The notes below the pieces were generated by a model. That model saw only the letters and a list, made by a program, of their open reading frames with translations. It searched no databases and was not told where the DNA came from. From Paraburkholderia polaris (GTDB lineage Bacteria > Pseudomonadota > Gammaproteobacteria > Burkholderiales > Burkholderiaceae): a stretch of 64,000 bases of DNA. Numbering within the stretch: the stretch's first letter is position 1; each line of letters opens with the position of its first letter. The stretch covers positions 62,001 through 126,000 of the forward strand of contig NZ_JABBGJ010000030.1 in the NCBI RefSeq assembly GCF_012927345.1, read 5' to 3'. Shown here in pieces: positions 53,066 through 62,936 of this stretch. A program made the position numbers and the translations under genes.

Positions 53066-53986
53066 TCACACCCGGCCTTTCCACGGCACCAGCACGCGCT
53101 CGAGGTGGCGCATCAACAGGTCAAAGCACAGCGCAAAGAAGCCAATGACGATAATGCCCATGATCACCACGTCGCTGGCAAGGAACTCTGCAGCGTTGAG
53201 CACCATGAAGCCGAGGCCACTCGTTGACGCCACCATTTCCGCGGCGACGAGAGTCGTCCAGCCGACGCCGATGCCTATCCGCATACCTGTGAAAATCTCC
53301 GGCAGCGCGGATTTCAGGATCACATACAACACCACCTGCGTGCGCGAGGCGCCCATCGAATAGGCCGCATGAATCTGCTCGATCGACACGGAGCGCACGC
53401 CGGAGCGCGCCGCGATGGCGAGAGGCGCGAAGATGGCCAGGTAGATGAGAAAGACTTTGGAGAATTCACCAATACCGAACCAGATGATGATGAGCGGCAA
53501 ATAGGCGAGCGGCGGAAGCGGCCGATAGAACTCGATGGGCGGATCGAAGATGCCCCGCGCAAAACGCGAGACGCCCATCATCACGCCGATCGGAATCGCG
53601 GTCACGCAGGCGAGCGCGAAGGCGCCGAACACGCGCAGCAAACTGATACCAGTATGCTGCGCGAGCGTGGAATTGGCGAAACCCTCCGTGGCGACGTAGA
53701 TGAACTTTGCATACACCGCTTGCGGCGATGGCAGAAAGAGCGGCTTGATCCAGTGAAGGTTCGTGGCGACAAACCACAACCCGATGAATAGGGCGACCGT
53801 CACGAGACTCGTGACCACGCTGCTGCCATGGCCGGGCACGCCGAATGTGTCGCCTGGCTTGGCGGGTTTCTTGGCGAGCAGTCGTGGACGTCGACCGGGC
53901 GTGCGGGGTGGCTCCATCGGCGTGTCGGATCCGAGCGAGGTCTGCTGGCCGTGCGCCAACGCATGTGCCCGTTTTGAACTAAACAT
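53066..53986 (-). CDS. tauC: Taurine ABC transporter permease
   Basis: 306 residues. A hydrophilic N-terminal extension of about 55 residues is longer than usual in TauC. Six helices follow, with LPPLAYLPLIIIWFGIGEFSKVFLIYLAIFAPLAIAARSGVRSV and the EAA loop IHAAYSMGASRTQVVLYVILKSALPEIFTGMRIGIGVGW. It overlaps the tauB stop by 8 bp. It belongs to the TauC/SsuC group of sulfonate importers. The 233-bp gap to the ALDH gene shows nothing recognisable. Confidence 0.9.
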   Translation of the reverse strand: MFSSKRAHALAHGQQTSLGSDTPMEPPRTPGRRPRLLAKKPAKPGDTFGVPGHGSSVVTSLVTVALFIGLWFVATNLHWIKPLFLPSPQAVYAKFIYVATEGFANSTLAQHTGISLLRVFGAFALACVTAIPIGVMMGVSRFARGIFDPPIEFYRPLPPLAYLPLIIIWFGIGEFSKVFLIYLAIFAPLAIAARSGVRSVSIEQIHAAYSMGASRTQVVLYVILKSALPEIFTGMRIGIGVGWTTLVAAEMVASTSGLGFMVLNAAEFLASDVVIMGIIVIGFFALCFDLLMRHLERVLVPWKGRV

Positions 53987-54794
53987 GTGTCACCTCGGCT
54001 TCGGCGGCGTGCATTTTTTCGTCGCCGTAAATAATGCTGAGCACGCGTTCGCGCATCTCGATGAAATCGGGGCTCGACTTGATGGCACGCGCGTCGCGTG
54101 TTTCGAGAAAGCGTCGATTGAAATCCAGTTCATAGGTGTGCGTGATGCGCCCGGGACGCGGCGACATCACGATCAGGTGGCTGGCCAGAAAGAGCGCTTC
54201 CTCGACGCTGTGCGTGATGAAGAAGAACATCTTGCTGGTTTTCGTCCAGACATCGAGCAGCAACTCCTGAATCGTTTCGCGGGTCAGCGCATCGAGCGCG
54301 GCCATCGGCTCGTCCATCAGCAGCATGGCGGGGTCGCAGGTCAGCGCGCGGGCGATGCCCACACGCTGCTGCATCCCGCCGGAGAGCTGATAGATCATGT
54401 GCTTGTGAAAGTCCTGCAAGCCGACCAGCGCCAGATTGCGCGCGGCGATCTCGCGCCGCTGTGTTTTCGGCACGCCCTGCAGCTTCAGGCCGAACTCGGC
54501 GTTGTCGATCACGTTGAGCCAGGGCAACAGGGCGTGCTTCTGGAACACGACGCCACGGTCGGCGCCCGGTCCGGCGATCGGCGAACCGCCGAGCAGTAAC
54601 TCGCCGCTGGTCGGCGCGATGAAACCCGCCATGAGCGAGAGCAGGGTGGTCTTGCCACAACCCGATGCACCGAGCGCGACAACGAAGTCGCCCGAGTTGA
54701 TTGTCAGATTGATGTCGTCGAGCGCGTGCACCGTCTGGCCGGCCTTGCGGCCGGGAAAGACCACGCTCACATTCTTGACGCTCATGCTTTCCAT
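53979..54794 (-). CDS. tauB: Taurine ABC transporter ATPase
   Basis: 271 residues. Walker A GASGCGKTT at 42-50, signature LSGGMQQRVGIARAL, Walker B AMLLMDEPMAALD, H-loop FFITHSVEEALFLA. The last 60 residues (RRFLETRDARAIKSSPDFIEMRERVLSIIYG) are typical of TauB/SsuB. Two nearby ATG codons, three codons apart, could serve as start. Translationally linked with tauC. Confidence 0.92.
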   Translation of the reverse strand: MESMSVKNVSVVFPGRKAGQTVHALDDINLTINSGDFVVALGASGCGKTTLLSLMAGFIAPTSGELLLGGSPIAGPGADRGVVFQKHALLPWLNVIDNAEFGLKLQGVPKTQRREIAARNLALVGLQDFHKHMIYQLSGGMQQRVGIARALTCDPAMLLMDEPMAALDALTRETIQELLLDVWTKTSKMFFFITHSVEEALFLASHLIVMSPRPGRITHTYELDFNRRFLETRDARAIKSSPDFIEMRERVLSIIYGDEKMHAAEAEVTHV

Positions 54795-54826
54795 GTTGCC
54801 TCCTGAATCGACAGAACCGCGTTACA

Positions 54827-55885
54827 TCATTTGAGTTTCATTGCCGCTTCGGCGTAAGCCGGGGTCACGAACTTCGAGTAATCGGGCAACACAGCGCTGA
54901 TCTGTTTCTGATCCTTCAGGAAGTTGGCCGTGTCCTTCAGCGCGAACGTCGCGCGGCCCGCACTGCCGCCGCCCAGCCATTGCGAGGAGGCCTGCTCCTG
55001 GAGCGTCGGGAAGGCATAGAGCGAGAGCGACTCCGGCACGTCGGCCGGCGAGCCGCCGATCATCTTCGCGATGGCCGCGGCCTGCGGCGAGGTGGCATTC
55101 CATTGCGCCGTATTCTTGCGATACTGATCGTCCGCGTCGGCGATGGCTTTCACGAGTTTTGCCATGAAGTCCTTATGCGCCTCGCCCCATTGGCGATCGA
55201 CGGCAATGCCGTCAAATGTTGGCTTGCCGAGCTTCGACAGGTCGCCGGAGGTAATCAGGACCTTGCCGCTCTTCTTCAATTGCGCAAGTGCAGGGTCCCA
55301 CACGTAGGCGGCATCGATATCGCCGCGCTCCCACGCTGCGACCAGCTGGTTCGGCTGCATGTTGAGGATCTTCACCTCGGAAGGATTGATGCCCCAATGC
55401 TGCAGCGCGAACATGGTGTGATAGTGCGTCGTCGACACGAACGGCACGCCGATTGTTTTACCCTTCAGATCGGACGGTTTGGTGATGCCGGAGCCGTTGC
55501 GTACCACCATCGCTTCGGCCTGGTTGATGTTGTCCAGAATCCAGAAGAGCTGCAGATCGAGACCCTGGCTGACCGCCGCCGCGAGCGGGCTTGAGCCGAT
55601 CACGCCGACCTTCACGTCGCCCGACGCCATGGCGGTCGCGACTTTCGCGCCGGATTCGAATTGCCGCCAGTTGATCTTGTAGCCCGTCTCTTTCTCGATG
55701 GAGCCGCTCGCAATCGCGACGACCCATGGGTCGACGATCTGCTGGTAGGCTATCGTGACCTCCTTGTCCTGCGCGTAGCTGGGTTGCGCCACCATGCAGG
55801 CGAGCGCAGCGAATGCCGCTGCTGTCATGCGGCGGCTTAAAGCGCCGAACCAACGGGACAATTTCGGTTGTTTGTCGCTTTTCAT
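54827..55885 (-). CDS. tauA: Taurine ABC transporter periplasmic binding protein
   Basis: 352 residues with a long signal peptide (RRMTAAAFAALACMVAQPSYAQ, cleavage near 39). The mature part begins KEVTIAYQQIVDPWVVAIASG, then FESGAKVATAMASGDVKVGVIGSSPLAAA, NGSGITKPSDLKGKTIGVPFVSTTHYH and DIDAAYVWDPAL, all characteristic of TauA. First gene of the leftward tauABC run and divergent from tauR. It binds taurine or a similar short aminosulfonate. Confidence 0.93.
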   Translation of the reverse strand: MKSDKQPKLSRWFGALSRRMTAAAFAALACMVAQPSYAQDKEVTIAYQQIVDPWVVAIASGSIEKETGYKINWRQFESGAKVATAMASGDVKVGVIGSSPLAAAVSQGLDLQLFWILDNINQAEAMVVRNGSGITKPSDLKGKTIGVPFVSTTHYHTMFALQHWGINPSEVKILNMQPNQLVAAWERGDIDAAYVWDPALAQLKKSGKVLITSGDLSKLGKPTFDGIAVDRQWGEAHKDFMAKLVKAIADADDQYRKNTAQWNATSPQAAAIAKMIGGSPADVPESLSLYAFPTLQEQASSQWLGGGSAGRATFALKDTANFLKDQKQISAVLPDYSKFVTPAYAEAAMKLK

Positions 55886-56184
55886 CGTAGGTCTCCAGAA
55901 TGGCCTTGTGGGTACGCGAATACACGTGAATCCAACGCCCGCCGACGGGGGCTTGTCCCAATCGCCGACGAAGGGGTGATGCGAGTATCGTCAGTAAAAA
56001 ATGTTGCGGGTTAGGGCCAGACGTGGCTGATCGTTGAGTCCACACCGCTGCACCAGAACGGGCCGTAGCGCCGGTCCCGCCGGCAGCCGCCCGGGGCGGC
56101 CTGGCAGACGTTTTTTTGCGCGTCCACAATGCCGGTGTCCGCCTTCGTGCGGGCGGTGTCCGCCTGCAAAAATCAGGAGAAAGT

Positions 56185-57711
56185 ATGGCAAGTCGCACCT
56201 CGGTGGCCCTATGGAGTCAGCGGTTCCAGCGTTCACCCGAGTCGAGCATGAGTCTCCAGGGTCAAATTCGCCAGATGCTGGTGGCCGCGATTCTGGACGG
56301 CCAACTGTTGCCGCATCACGCGTTGCCGTCCAGCCGTGAGCTGGCCGACCAGTTGAGTGTCGCCCGCAATACAGTCGTGCTCGCCTACCAGCAACTGGTC
56401 GAGGAGGGCTATCTGATTTCGCGTGAGCGCAGCGGGCATTTCGTCAACCCGGCCATCCTCGAAGGGCGGCACGAATTCTCGCCGCTGCAAACGGTCCCCG
56501 CGCAGGCGGCCAATGAGGCGCTTGCAAGGCCGGACTGGGACCAGCGTGTCAGAAGACGCCCGTCTTCGCAGCGCAATATCGTCAAGCCGGGCAACTGGCT
56601 GAGCTACGAATACCCCTTTATCTACGGACAGTTCGACCAGTCGCTGTTTCCGACCAACGACTGGCGCGAATGCTGCATGAAGGCGCTGTCGGTCATGGAG
56701 ATCCGCAACTGGGCGCCGGATCTGATCGAGCGCGACGACGATACGCTGATCCAGCAGATCCGCACACGCGTGCTGCCGCGGCGCGGCGTGTTTGCGATGC
56801 CGGACGAAATCGTCGTGACGATCGGCTGCCAGCAGGCGCTTTATCTGATTGCGGATCTACTCGCGAGCGAGCGGACCACGATCGGCTTTGAAAACCCCGG
56901 CTATCCGGATGCCCGCAATATCTTCGAGAACCGCAATGCGCGGCTTCAACCGTTGCCGGTCGATGGCGGCGGCGTGCGCCCGGTCGAGGACGCCGATCTG
57001 CTCGCGCAATGCGACTACGTCTATGTGACGCCAAGCCACCAATGCCCGACCACGGCCACCATGCCGATCGAGCGGCGTCATGCGCTGCTGGAGCTCGCGC
57101 AGAAACACGACTTCGTGTTGATCGAAGACGACTACGAAAGCGAAAACAACTTCTCAGGCACACCGCACCCGGCGTTGAAGAGCCTGGATACAGCGGACCG
57201 GGTGCTCTATATCGGCAGTCTGTCGAAGACTTTTGCGCCTGGGCTGCGGCTGGGCTATATCGTCGGGCCGCGTGAACTGGTCCGCGAGCTGCGCGCGTTG
57301 CGGCGCCTGATGGTGCGGCACCCGGCAGCCTATATTCAGCGCGCCTTTGCCACCTTTCTGGCGCTCGGGCACCACGACGCGCTGCTGCGGCGGCTCGCTC
57401 ATGCCTATCGGGAGCGCGCTCAGGCGCTAATGGCGGCGCTTGATACCCACCTTCCCGAAGCGCGCTATGTGCCGGTGGGCGGCGGCGCGTCGTGCTGGGT
57501 CGAGGGACCGCCGTGGCTCGACGCGACGCGCCTCGCCGCGGATGCGCAGGCACACGGCATTCTGATCGAACTGGGGCGGGTGTTTTTCATGACCGGACTG
57601 GAGCAGAACCACTGCTTCCGGATGGGCTTTTCGGCCATCAAGCTCGAAAAGATCGACGCGGGCGTACGCCTGCTCGCGGAGCTCGTGCGCGCGCAGCGGC
57701 CCGAGGAATAG
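56185..57711 (+). CDS. tauR: MocR-type GntR/aminotransferase fusion regulator, TauR
   Basis: 508 residues from the ATG at 56185 with AGGAGA upstream. The N-terminal GntR winged helix (about 15-85: LPSSRELADQLSVARNTVVLAYQQLVEEGYLISRERSGHFV) is fused to a fold-type I aminotransferase domain. The PLP lysine is in YIGSLSKTFAPGLRLGYIVGP, the Asp in VLIEDDYESE. TauR uses PLP and taurine to activate tau genes. It is divergent from tauA; the 299-bp interval between them shows no clear operator by eye. Confidence 0.88.
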   Translation: MASRTSVALWSQRFQRSPESSMSLQGQIRQMLVAAILDGQLLPHHALPSSRELADQLSVARNTVVLAYQQLVEEGYLISRERSGHFVNPAILEGRHEFSPLQTVPAQAANEALARPDWDQRVRRRPSSQRNIVKPGNWLSYEYPFIYGQFDQSLFPTNDWRECCMKALSVMEIRNWAPDLIERDDDTLIQQIRTRVLPRRGVFAMPDEIVVTIGCQQALYLIADLLASERTTIGFENPGYPDARNIFENRNARLQPLPVDGGGVRPVEDADLLAQCDYVYVTPSHQCPTTATMPIERRHALLELAQKHDFVLIEDDYESENNFSGTPHPALKSLDTADRVLYIGSLSKTFAPGLRLGYIVGPRELVRELRALRRLMVRHPAAYIQRAFATFLALGHHDALLRRLAHAYRERAQALMAALDTHLPEARYVPVGGGASCWVEGPPWLDATRLAADAQAHGILIELGRVFFMTGLEQNHCFRMGFSAIKLEKIDAGVRLLAELVRAQRPEE

Positions 57712-57718
57712 GCGGCGA

Positions 57719-57845
57719 GCTAAGCGGTGCCTTAAGCGGTGCCATAAGTGATGGCATGAGCGGTGGCCGAACCGATGGCATGAGCGGTGCCTTAAGCGAC
57801 AACACAAGCGCGACAACACAAGCGCAGGTAGAAGCGGTGCTATGA
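57719..57845. repeat. Imperfect repeats of AGCGGTGCC / GATGGCATGAGCGGTG
   Basis: AGCGGTGCCTTAAGCGGTGCC opens the stretch and variants recur: GATGGCATGAGCGGTGgCC, GATGGCATGAGCGGTGCC, then two copies of CGACAACACAAGCG. It fills the gap between convergent tauR and the next IclR gene. No coding function is evident. Confidence 0.65.
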
Positions 57846-57874
57846 CCGACCGCACAAGCGTCGGTCAATGCGCG

Positions 57875-58627
57875 CTAGAACGTTTTGGCGAGCTGCTGAG
57901 CGGCTTGCTGCAGACGCGGCACGAACTCGAGGGCGCGCGACAGTGGCGCCCGCGAGACCGGCGCATGAACGGCGATCGCCGCGATGCAGGTGTTGTTCTC
58001 ATCCATCACCGGCGCGGCCACGCACGCGATGCCGGCGACAAATTCCTCGTTATCGATGGCGATGCGCTTGTGCGCGGTGCGGTCGAGTTCCGCCTCGAGC
58101 AGTTCGGGATCGGTGATGGTATTCGGCGTGAAGCGTTCGAGCTTCAGTGTGCGCACGAGGGCAGAGCGTTGTTCGCGCGGCAGCATGGCCAGCAGCAGCT
58201 TGCCGCTCGCGCTGCAATGCGCCGGCACGTGCGAGCCGGGCTTGAGGTCGAGCCGCAACGGCCATGGCGCTTCGATCCTGTCGAGATACAGCACCTCGGT
58301 TTCGTGCAGCATGGTGAGGTTGCAGGTCTCACCGAGATCGGCAACCAGGTTCGACAGGATCGCATGCCGCAGCCGGCGGGCACCCGAGTGCATCATGACG
58401 CCAAGACCGAGTTGCGCGAGACGCGGCCCGATCACGTAGGCATTCTTCTGCCCAGGCTCGCGGATCACGAGGCCACCGGCCTCGAGCGAAGCCAGCATGC
58501 GATGCAGCGAAGCCTTCGGCAGGTCGACGTCCTGGGCAATGTCGGCAAGCGACACCGGACCTTCAGCGCGCACGAGATGCTCGAGCAGGGCGAACGCGCG
58601 CAGGGTAGGAGTATCCGCTTTAGTCAT
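57875..58627 (-). CDS. IclR-family regulator
   Basis: 250 residues. Winged helix TLRAFALLEHLVRAEGPVSLADIAQDVDLPKASLHRMLASLEAGGLV, then the IclR ligand domain (ETCNLTMLHETEVLYLDRIE, HCSASGKLLLAMLPREQR, RIAIDNEEFVAGIACVAAPV). It closely resembles the next gene and the IclR at 39.7 kb, so the island has three paralogues. It is a candidate for binding the palindromes at xsc and the CobS-like gene, but nothing in the sequence fixes its target. Confidence 0.85.
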   Translation of the reverse strand: MTKADTPTLRAFALLEHLVRAEGPVSLADIAQDVDLPKASLHRMLASLEAGGLVIREPGQKNAYVIGPRLAQLGLGVMMHSGARRLRHAILSNLVADLGETCNLTMLHETEVLYLDRIEAPWPLRLDLKPGSHVPAHCSASGKLLLAMLPREQRSALVRTLKLERFTPNTITDPELLEAELDRTAHKRIAIDNEEFVAGIACVAAPVMDENNTCIAAIAVHAPVSRAPLSRALEFVPRLQQAAQQLAKTF

Positions 58628-58863
58628 GTCTGCCGTTCCGGAAAATGGATCGGCGTCATTGTACCGCGTGGCTTTGCTGGTGATGGTTTTCGCGGGGTTA
58701 GGGTGATTTCAGAGCGCTATTTCAGCGCGGATCATCCCGTTTTTCGGAATGCAGCGGGGCGCGACACCGCGGAGCATGAATGCGCGTTCGAACGCGTGGC
58801 GGACTCGTTTTCGGCCCTGCGCCTTGGGCCGCTGCTCATATTTCGCCCACAGTTTCGCCCGCA

Positions 58864-59628
58864 CTACTGCCGGAACGTCTTGGCGGTTTCCTCCGCGGCG
58901 AACCGAAGATCGGGCAGGAAGGCCAGCAGATCGTCGAGCACGACGCGCCCGACCGGCGCCTGCACGGCGATGGCCGCACACGCACGATTGCGGTCCAGCA
59001 TAACGGGCACCGCGATCGCGATAAGCCCTTGCAGATGTTCCTCGTTGTTGATCGCGAGCTGGCGCCGCCGTGTGATGGTCAATTCGCGGCGCAACTCGCC
59101 GCGATCCGTAATCGTCCGCTGGGAATAGGCACGCAGCGGCAAGGTTTCGATGACCCGTTCGCGCCTGTCCTTCGGAAGAAAGCTGAGCAGCAGCTTGCCG
59201 CTTGCCGAACAGTGCAGCGGCACATGCGAGCCCGGTTGAAGGTGCATGCGCAGCGGCCACTCCGTTTCCACCCGGTCCACATAGACCACATCGTTGCCGG
59301 CCAGCATCGTCAGATTGCAGGTCTCGCCGATTTTGGCCACCAGTTGTTCAAGCAGCACATGGCGGGCGGCGGCTGGGCCCGCATGCATCAGCACGTTGAC
59401 CGCCAGCATACGCACGCGCGGTGAACACTCGTACAGCCGGTCGCCGGCGCTGCGCGTGACAAGCCACGCATCCATCAACTGCACCAGAATGCGGTGCACG
59501 GTCTGCTTGGGCAGCTCGAGGGCATGGACGAGATCCGTCATGGAAAGCGGGCTGCTTGCCTCAGCCAACGTTTCGAGTACGCGAAATGCACGCACGGCCG
59601 CCGCATTCGATTGATTCGAAGTCGACAC
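58864..59628 (-). CDS. sauR: IclR-family regulator of sulfoacetate utilisation
   Basis: 254 residues with HTH (AFRVLETLAEASSPLSMTDLVHALELPKQTVHRILVQLMDAWLV) and the IclR ligand domain (ETCNLTMLAGNDVVYVDRVE, LHCSASGKLLLSFLPKDRRE). It is divergent from sauS, matching the sauRSTU order known from Cupriavidus necator. A 24-bp dyad TTCGGGAC-N8-GTCCCGAA lies between them. The interval 58628-58863 contains no gene. Confidence 0.8.
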   Translation of the reverse strand: MSTSNQSNAAAVRAFRVLETLAEASSPLSMTDLVHALELPKQTVHRILVQLMDAWLVTRSAGDRLYECSPRVRMLAVNVLMHAGPAAARHVLLEQLVAKIGETCNLTMLAGNDVVYVDRVETEWPLRMHLQPGSHVPLHCSASGKLLLSFLPKDRRERVIETLPLRAYSQRTITDRGELRRELTITRRRQLAINNEEHLQGLIAIAVPVMLDRNRACAAIAVQAPVGRVVLDDLLAFLPDLRFAAEETAKTFRQ

Positions 59629-59683
59629 ACTGTCTCCTCAACGTCGTAGTTATAAGTTGGATTGTGCATCGGTCTGTTTAGTT

Positions 59684-59707
59684 TTCGGGACTATGGAAAG
59701 TCCCGAA
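59684..59707. promoter_or_regulatory. Dyad TTCGGGAC-N8-GTCCCGAA, candidate SauR operator
   Basis: Perfect 8-bp inverted repeat at 59684-59691 and 59700-59707 in the divergent sauR-sauS region. A further half-site, ACGGGACTCCGAA, begins at 59758. Sequence differs from the xsc operator, which argues for a separate regulator. Confidence 0.6.
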
Positions 59708-59829
59708 TATTGCACTTTTCGATTCTCGCTAGCTTAGCGCGAGGGATAGTTTAAAAAACGGGACTCCGAAGCAGGCACGGCTCACTAGATTGGTACCAAC
59801 ACCCATCTTTTCCGTCCGGAGTGAACCGT

Positions 59830-61281
59830 ATGAACGTCAGGGCCACAGAAGCCGAAGCAGCGCACGCCAGCGCGAGTGCGCACAGCGAAGTCGAACGCGT
59901 CGTCGCGTCACTGGTTGCACGTGCGCGCGCCGCACAGCGCGTATTCGAGGTCGCGGGACAGGACGTGCTCGATGCCGCCGCCGATGCCGCCGCGTGGGCG
60001 ATCATGGAGCCCGGGCGCAACCGGCAGCTTGCCGAGCTGGCGGTGCGCGACACCGGTCTCGGTAACGCGGACGACAAGTTCCGCAAGAACTATCGCAAGA
60101 CGCTCGGGCTGTTGCGCGATCTGCGCGGGCAGAAGACCACGGGGGTGATCGAGCGTCATGACGCCACCGGCGTCGTCGAAATCGCGCGGGCAGTCGGCGT
60201 GGTGGCGGCGATCACGCCGTCCACCAATCCGGCGGCCACGCCGATCAACAAGATCGTGAACGCCCTCAAATGCGGCAATGCCGTGATCGTGGCGCCTTCG
60301 CCCAAGGGCTATTCGTCGTGCGCGCTGCTGATCGATTTCATTCACGCGCAATTCGCCAAAGTCGGGCTCGCGGCCGACCTCGTCCAGATGTTGCCCGCGC
60401 CGATCAGCAAGGCGGCCACCGCTGAACTGATGCAGCAGTGCGATCTGGTCGTGGCGACCGGATCGCAGGCGAATGTGCGGATGGCCTACGCAAGCGGGAC
60501 GCCCGCGTTCGGCGTAGGCGCGGGGAACGTTGCATCGATCGTCACCGCGTCGGCCGATTTGCGCGACGCAGCGCACAAGATTGCACGCTCGAAAACGTTC
60601 GACAACGCCACGAGCTGTTCATCCGAAAACAGCGTTGTAATCGAAAGTGCGGTGTACGCAAACATGCTGGCCGAACTGACCGCCTGCGGTGGCGTGATGC
60701 TCGACGCCGCGCAAAAGGCGCGACTGCAGGCCGCCCTGTGGTCGAACGGCAAGCTGTCGGCGCACTGCACCGCGCGTTCGGCCACGGCGATTGCGCGGGC
60801 GGCGGGCCTCGACGAGATCGCCGCACGTGAGCCCGCGTTTCTGATGGTAGAGGAAACCGGCTTCGGCGCTGACTACCCCTTCTCGGGCGAGAAGCTCGCG
60901 CCGGTGCTGACCGTTTATCGCGCGGAGACCTTCGACGCCGCTGCCGACATCGTGCGCGGCATCTACGCCTACATGGGAGCAGGGCACTCGGTCGGCCTGC
61001 ATTCCACCGACCCTGCGCAGGCGGTGCGGCTCGGTTCGACGCTGCCGGTGGCGCGCGTGATCGTGAATCAGGCGCATTGCCTCGCGACCGGCGGCAACTT
61101 CGATAACGGCTTGCCATTTTCGCTGTCGATGGGATGCGGAACGTGGGGCCGCAATAATTTCTCGAGCAATCTCAACTTTCACCATTACCTGAACATCACG
61201 CGCGTGGCCTATCCGATCGAAGAGCGCGTCCCCGAACTGGACGATGTCCTCGGGGATTTCTTCGTGAGGTATGGCAAATGA
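59830..61281 (+). CDS. sauS: CoA-acylating sulfoacetaldehyde dehydrogenase
   Basis: 483 residues from the ATG at 59830 with GGAG nine bases upstream. It is an acylating ALDH: VVAAITPSTNPAATPINKIVNALKCGNAVIVAPSP, VGAGNVASIV, the nucleophilic Cys in DNATSCSSENSVVIE, and VARVIVNQAHCLATGGNFDNG near the end. In sauRSTU clusters SauS reduces sulfoacetyl-CoA to sulfoacetaldehyde, feeding Xsc. ATGA overlap with sauT and the gene order support the assignment over other acylating ALDHs. Confidence 0.85.
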   Translation: MNVRATEAEAAHASASAHSEVERVVASLVARARAAQRVFEVAGQDVLDAAADAAAWAIMEPGRNRQLAELAVRDTGLGNADDKFRKNYRKTLGLLRDLRGQKTTGVIERHDATGVVEIARAVGVVAAITPSTNPAATPINKIVNALKCGNAVIVAPSPKGYSSCALLIDFIHAQFAKVGLAADLVQMLPAPISKAATAELMQQCDLVVATGSQANVRMAYASGTPAFGVGAGNVASIVTASADLRDAAHKIARSKTFDNATSCSSENSVVIESAVYANMLAELTACGGVMLDAAQKARLQAALWSNGKLSAHCTARSATAIARAAGLDEIAAREPAFLMVEETGFGADYPFSGEKLAPVLTVYRAETFDAAADIVRGIYAYMGAGHSVGLHSTDPAQAVRLGSTLPVARVIVNQAHCLATGGNFDNGLPFSLSMGCGTWGRNNFSSNLNFHHYLNITRVAYPIEERVPELDDVLGDFFVRYGK

Positions 61282-62936
61282 AGACGCCTCACACAATCCG
61301 CTCGCTGATCGACGCTCGCGCCGCGCAGCATCCCGACAAGCCGTTCCTGCTGACGGCCCCCGAATGCGACGAGAACGGCGGCGCTGCAGCTCATGCTGAC
61401 GTGTTGACCTTCGCGGAACTGCGCGACGACTGCCGCGCGCTTGAGACGTATTTTCACGAAGCAGGCTTGCAGGCCGGTGATGTCGTTTCGGTCTTCATGG
61501 GCAACGGTATTCATACGGCAAGGCTGCTGCTCGCGGCGATGTACAGCGGGCTCGTCGCCAACCCGCTCAATCTGTTGTGCCAGCCGTCGCAGTTGCGCTA
61601 CATCGTGGAGCATTCGGACACGCGCATGGTCTTTGTTTCCAGTGATACGCACGCGGCTATGTCGAGCGCGATCGACGGGTTGCGCGAGCAGGGCATCACC
61701 CGCACCGTTGCGCTGATTCGAACAGAGCCCGATGCCGCCATAACGTCTGTGCCGGCTTGTGTCGAACCCGCGCTGGTGGAAATGGCAGGTGTTACTGCCG
61801 CGCAAAGGGTATCGGCAGAGGGGGCGCCCTGTGCGTCGCCTGTAACCGCCTGGGAATCCAAAGCGTCGTCAGCCGGCGCGCCAGGTGCGATCGATGTGGC
61901 GCTGCTGATGTACACGTCCGGCACCACGGGCGCACCGAAGGGCGTCCTGCTGGACCACCGGAACCTGCTGGCCAATGCGCGAAATATCTCGCACGAACAC
62001 CGGCTCGGCGCCGGCGACCGGGTCTTCGCCGCCTTGCCGCTTTATCACATCAATGGTCTTGTCGTGACGTTGCTTGCGCCGCTTTTTCATGGCGGCTCGG
62101 TGGTCATGACACCGCGCTTTTCCGCGCGCACCTACTGGCGCGATGTCGCGCGCCACGGGTGCACATGGATCAACGTGGTGCCGACGATCGTCGCCTATCT
62201 GCTCAACAACGACGAACCATGCACGTTCGACCTGTCCGCGCTCAGGTTTTGCCGCAGTGCGTCGGCGGCGCTGCCCGTCGATCATCACCGCGCGTTCGAG
62301 GCGCGCTTCGGGGTCGGCATCATCGAAACGATGGGAATGACCGAAACCGCCGCGCCTGTGTTCAGCAATCCATACGATCCAGAGAGCCGAAGAATCGGCA
62401 GCATCGGCCTGCCTTCAGGCGGTGAAGCCAAGGTGATCGATCGCGACGGGCGCGAATGCGCGCCCAACGAGTGCGGCGAACTCGTGTTGCGTGGCGAACA
62501 GGTCATGCGCGGCTATTACAAACGCCCTGGAGAAACGCGCGCGGCCTTCACCGCCGATGGGTGGCTGCGCACCGGCGACCTCGGCTATCGCGACAGCGAC
62601 GGTTACTTCTACATCAACGGCCGTGCGAAGGAACTGATCATCAAGGGCGGCGAAAACATCGCCCCGCGCGAGATCGACGAAGCGTTGCTCAAGCACCCCG
62701 GCGTGCTGGATGCGGCGGTGGTGGGCGTGCCGGATAGCGCCTACGGCCAGGAGATCGTCGCCTTCATCGTGCCTCGCGTGGCGCACGGGCAAGGCGCGCT
62801 CGACATCGCGGATCTGCATGCGCACTGCTTGCGTGAACTGGGCCGCTACAAGACCCCGAAGGAGTTTCGCTTCGTCACGGAGCTGCCCCGTGGACCTTCA
62901 GGCAAGGTGCAGCGCCTGAAGCTCGTGCCCACCTGA
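61278..62936 (+). CDS. sauT: AMP-forming sulfoacetate-CoA ligase
   Basis: 552 residues, an acyl-CoA synthetase. P-loop LLMYTSGTTGAPKGVLLDH (about 213-231), GMTETAAPVFSNP, the hinge GYFYINGRAKELIIKGGENI and the catalytic Lys in PRGPSGKVQRLKL. SauT activates sulfoacetate with ATP and CoA to sulfoacetyl-CoA, the substrate of SauS. The region about 155-205 (AGVTAAQRVSAEGAPCASPV) is a low-complexity insertion relative to the family. It is translationally coupled to sauS by a 4-bp overlap. Confidence 0.83.
   Translation: MKTPHTIRSLIDARAAQHPDKPFLLTAPECDENGGAAAHADVLTFAELRDDCRALETYFHEAGLQAGDVVSVFMGNGIHTARLLLAAMYSGLVANPLNLLCQPSQLRYIVEHSDTRMVFVSSDTHAAMSSAIDGLREQGITRTVALIRTEPDAAITSVPACVEPALVEMAGVTAAQRVSAEGAPCASPVTAWESKASSAGAPGAIDVALLMYTSGTTGAPKGVLLDHRNLLANARNISHEHRLGAGDRVFAALPLYHINGLVVTLLAPLFHGGSVVMTPRFSARTYWRDVARHGCTWINVVPTIVAYLLNNDEPCTFDLSALRFCRSASAALPVDHHRAFEARFGVGIIETMGMTETAAPVFSNPYDPESRRIGSIGLPSGGEAKVIDRDGRECAPNECGELVLRGEQVMRGYYKRPGETRAAFTADGWLRTGDLGYRDSDGYFYINGRAKELIIKGGENIAPREIDEALLKHPGVLDAAVVGVPDSAYGQEIVAFIVPRVAHGQGALDIADLHAHCLRELGRYKTPKEFRFVTELPRGPSGKVQRLKLVPT

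Noticed and set aside
57842..59128. 428-codon plus-strand frame opposite the IclR genes
   Set aside because: Spans the antisense of two separate IclR genes; not a plausible protein.
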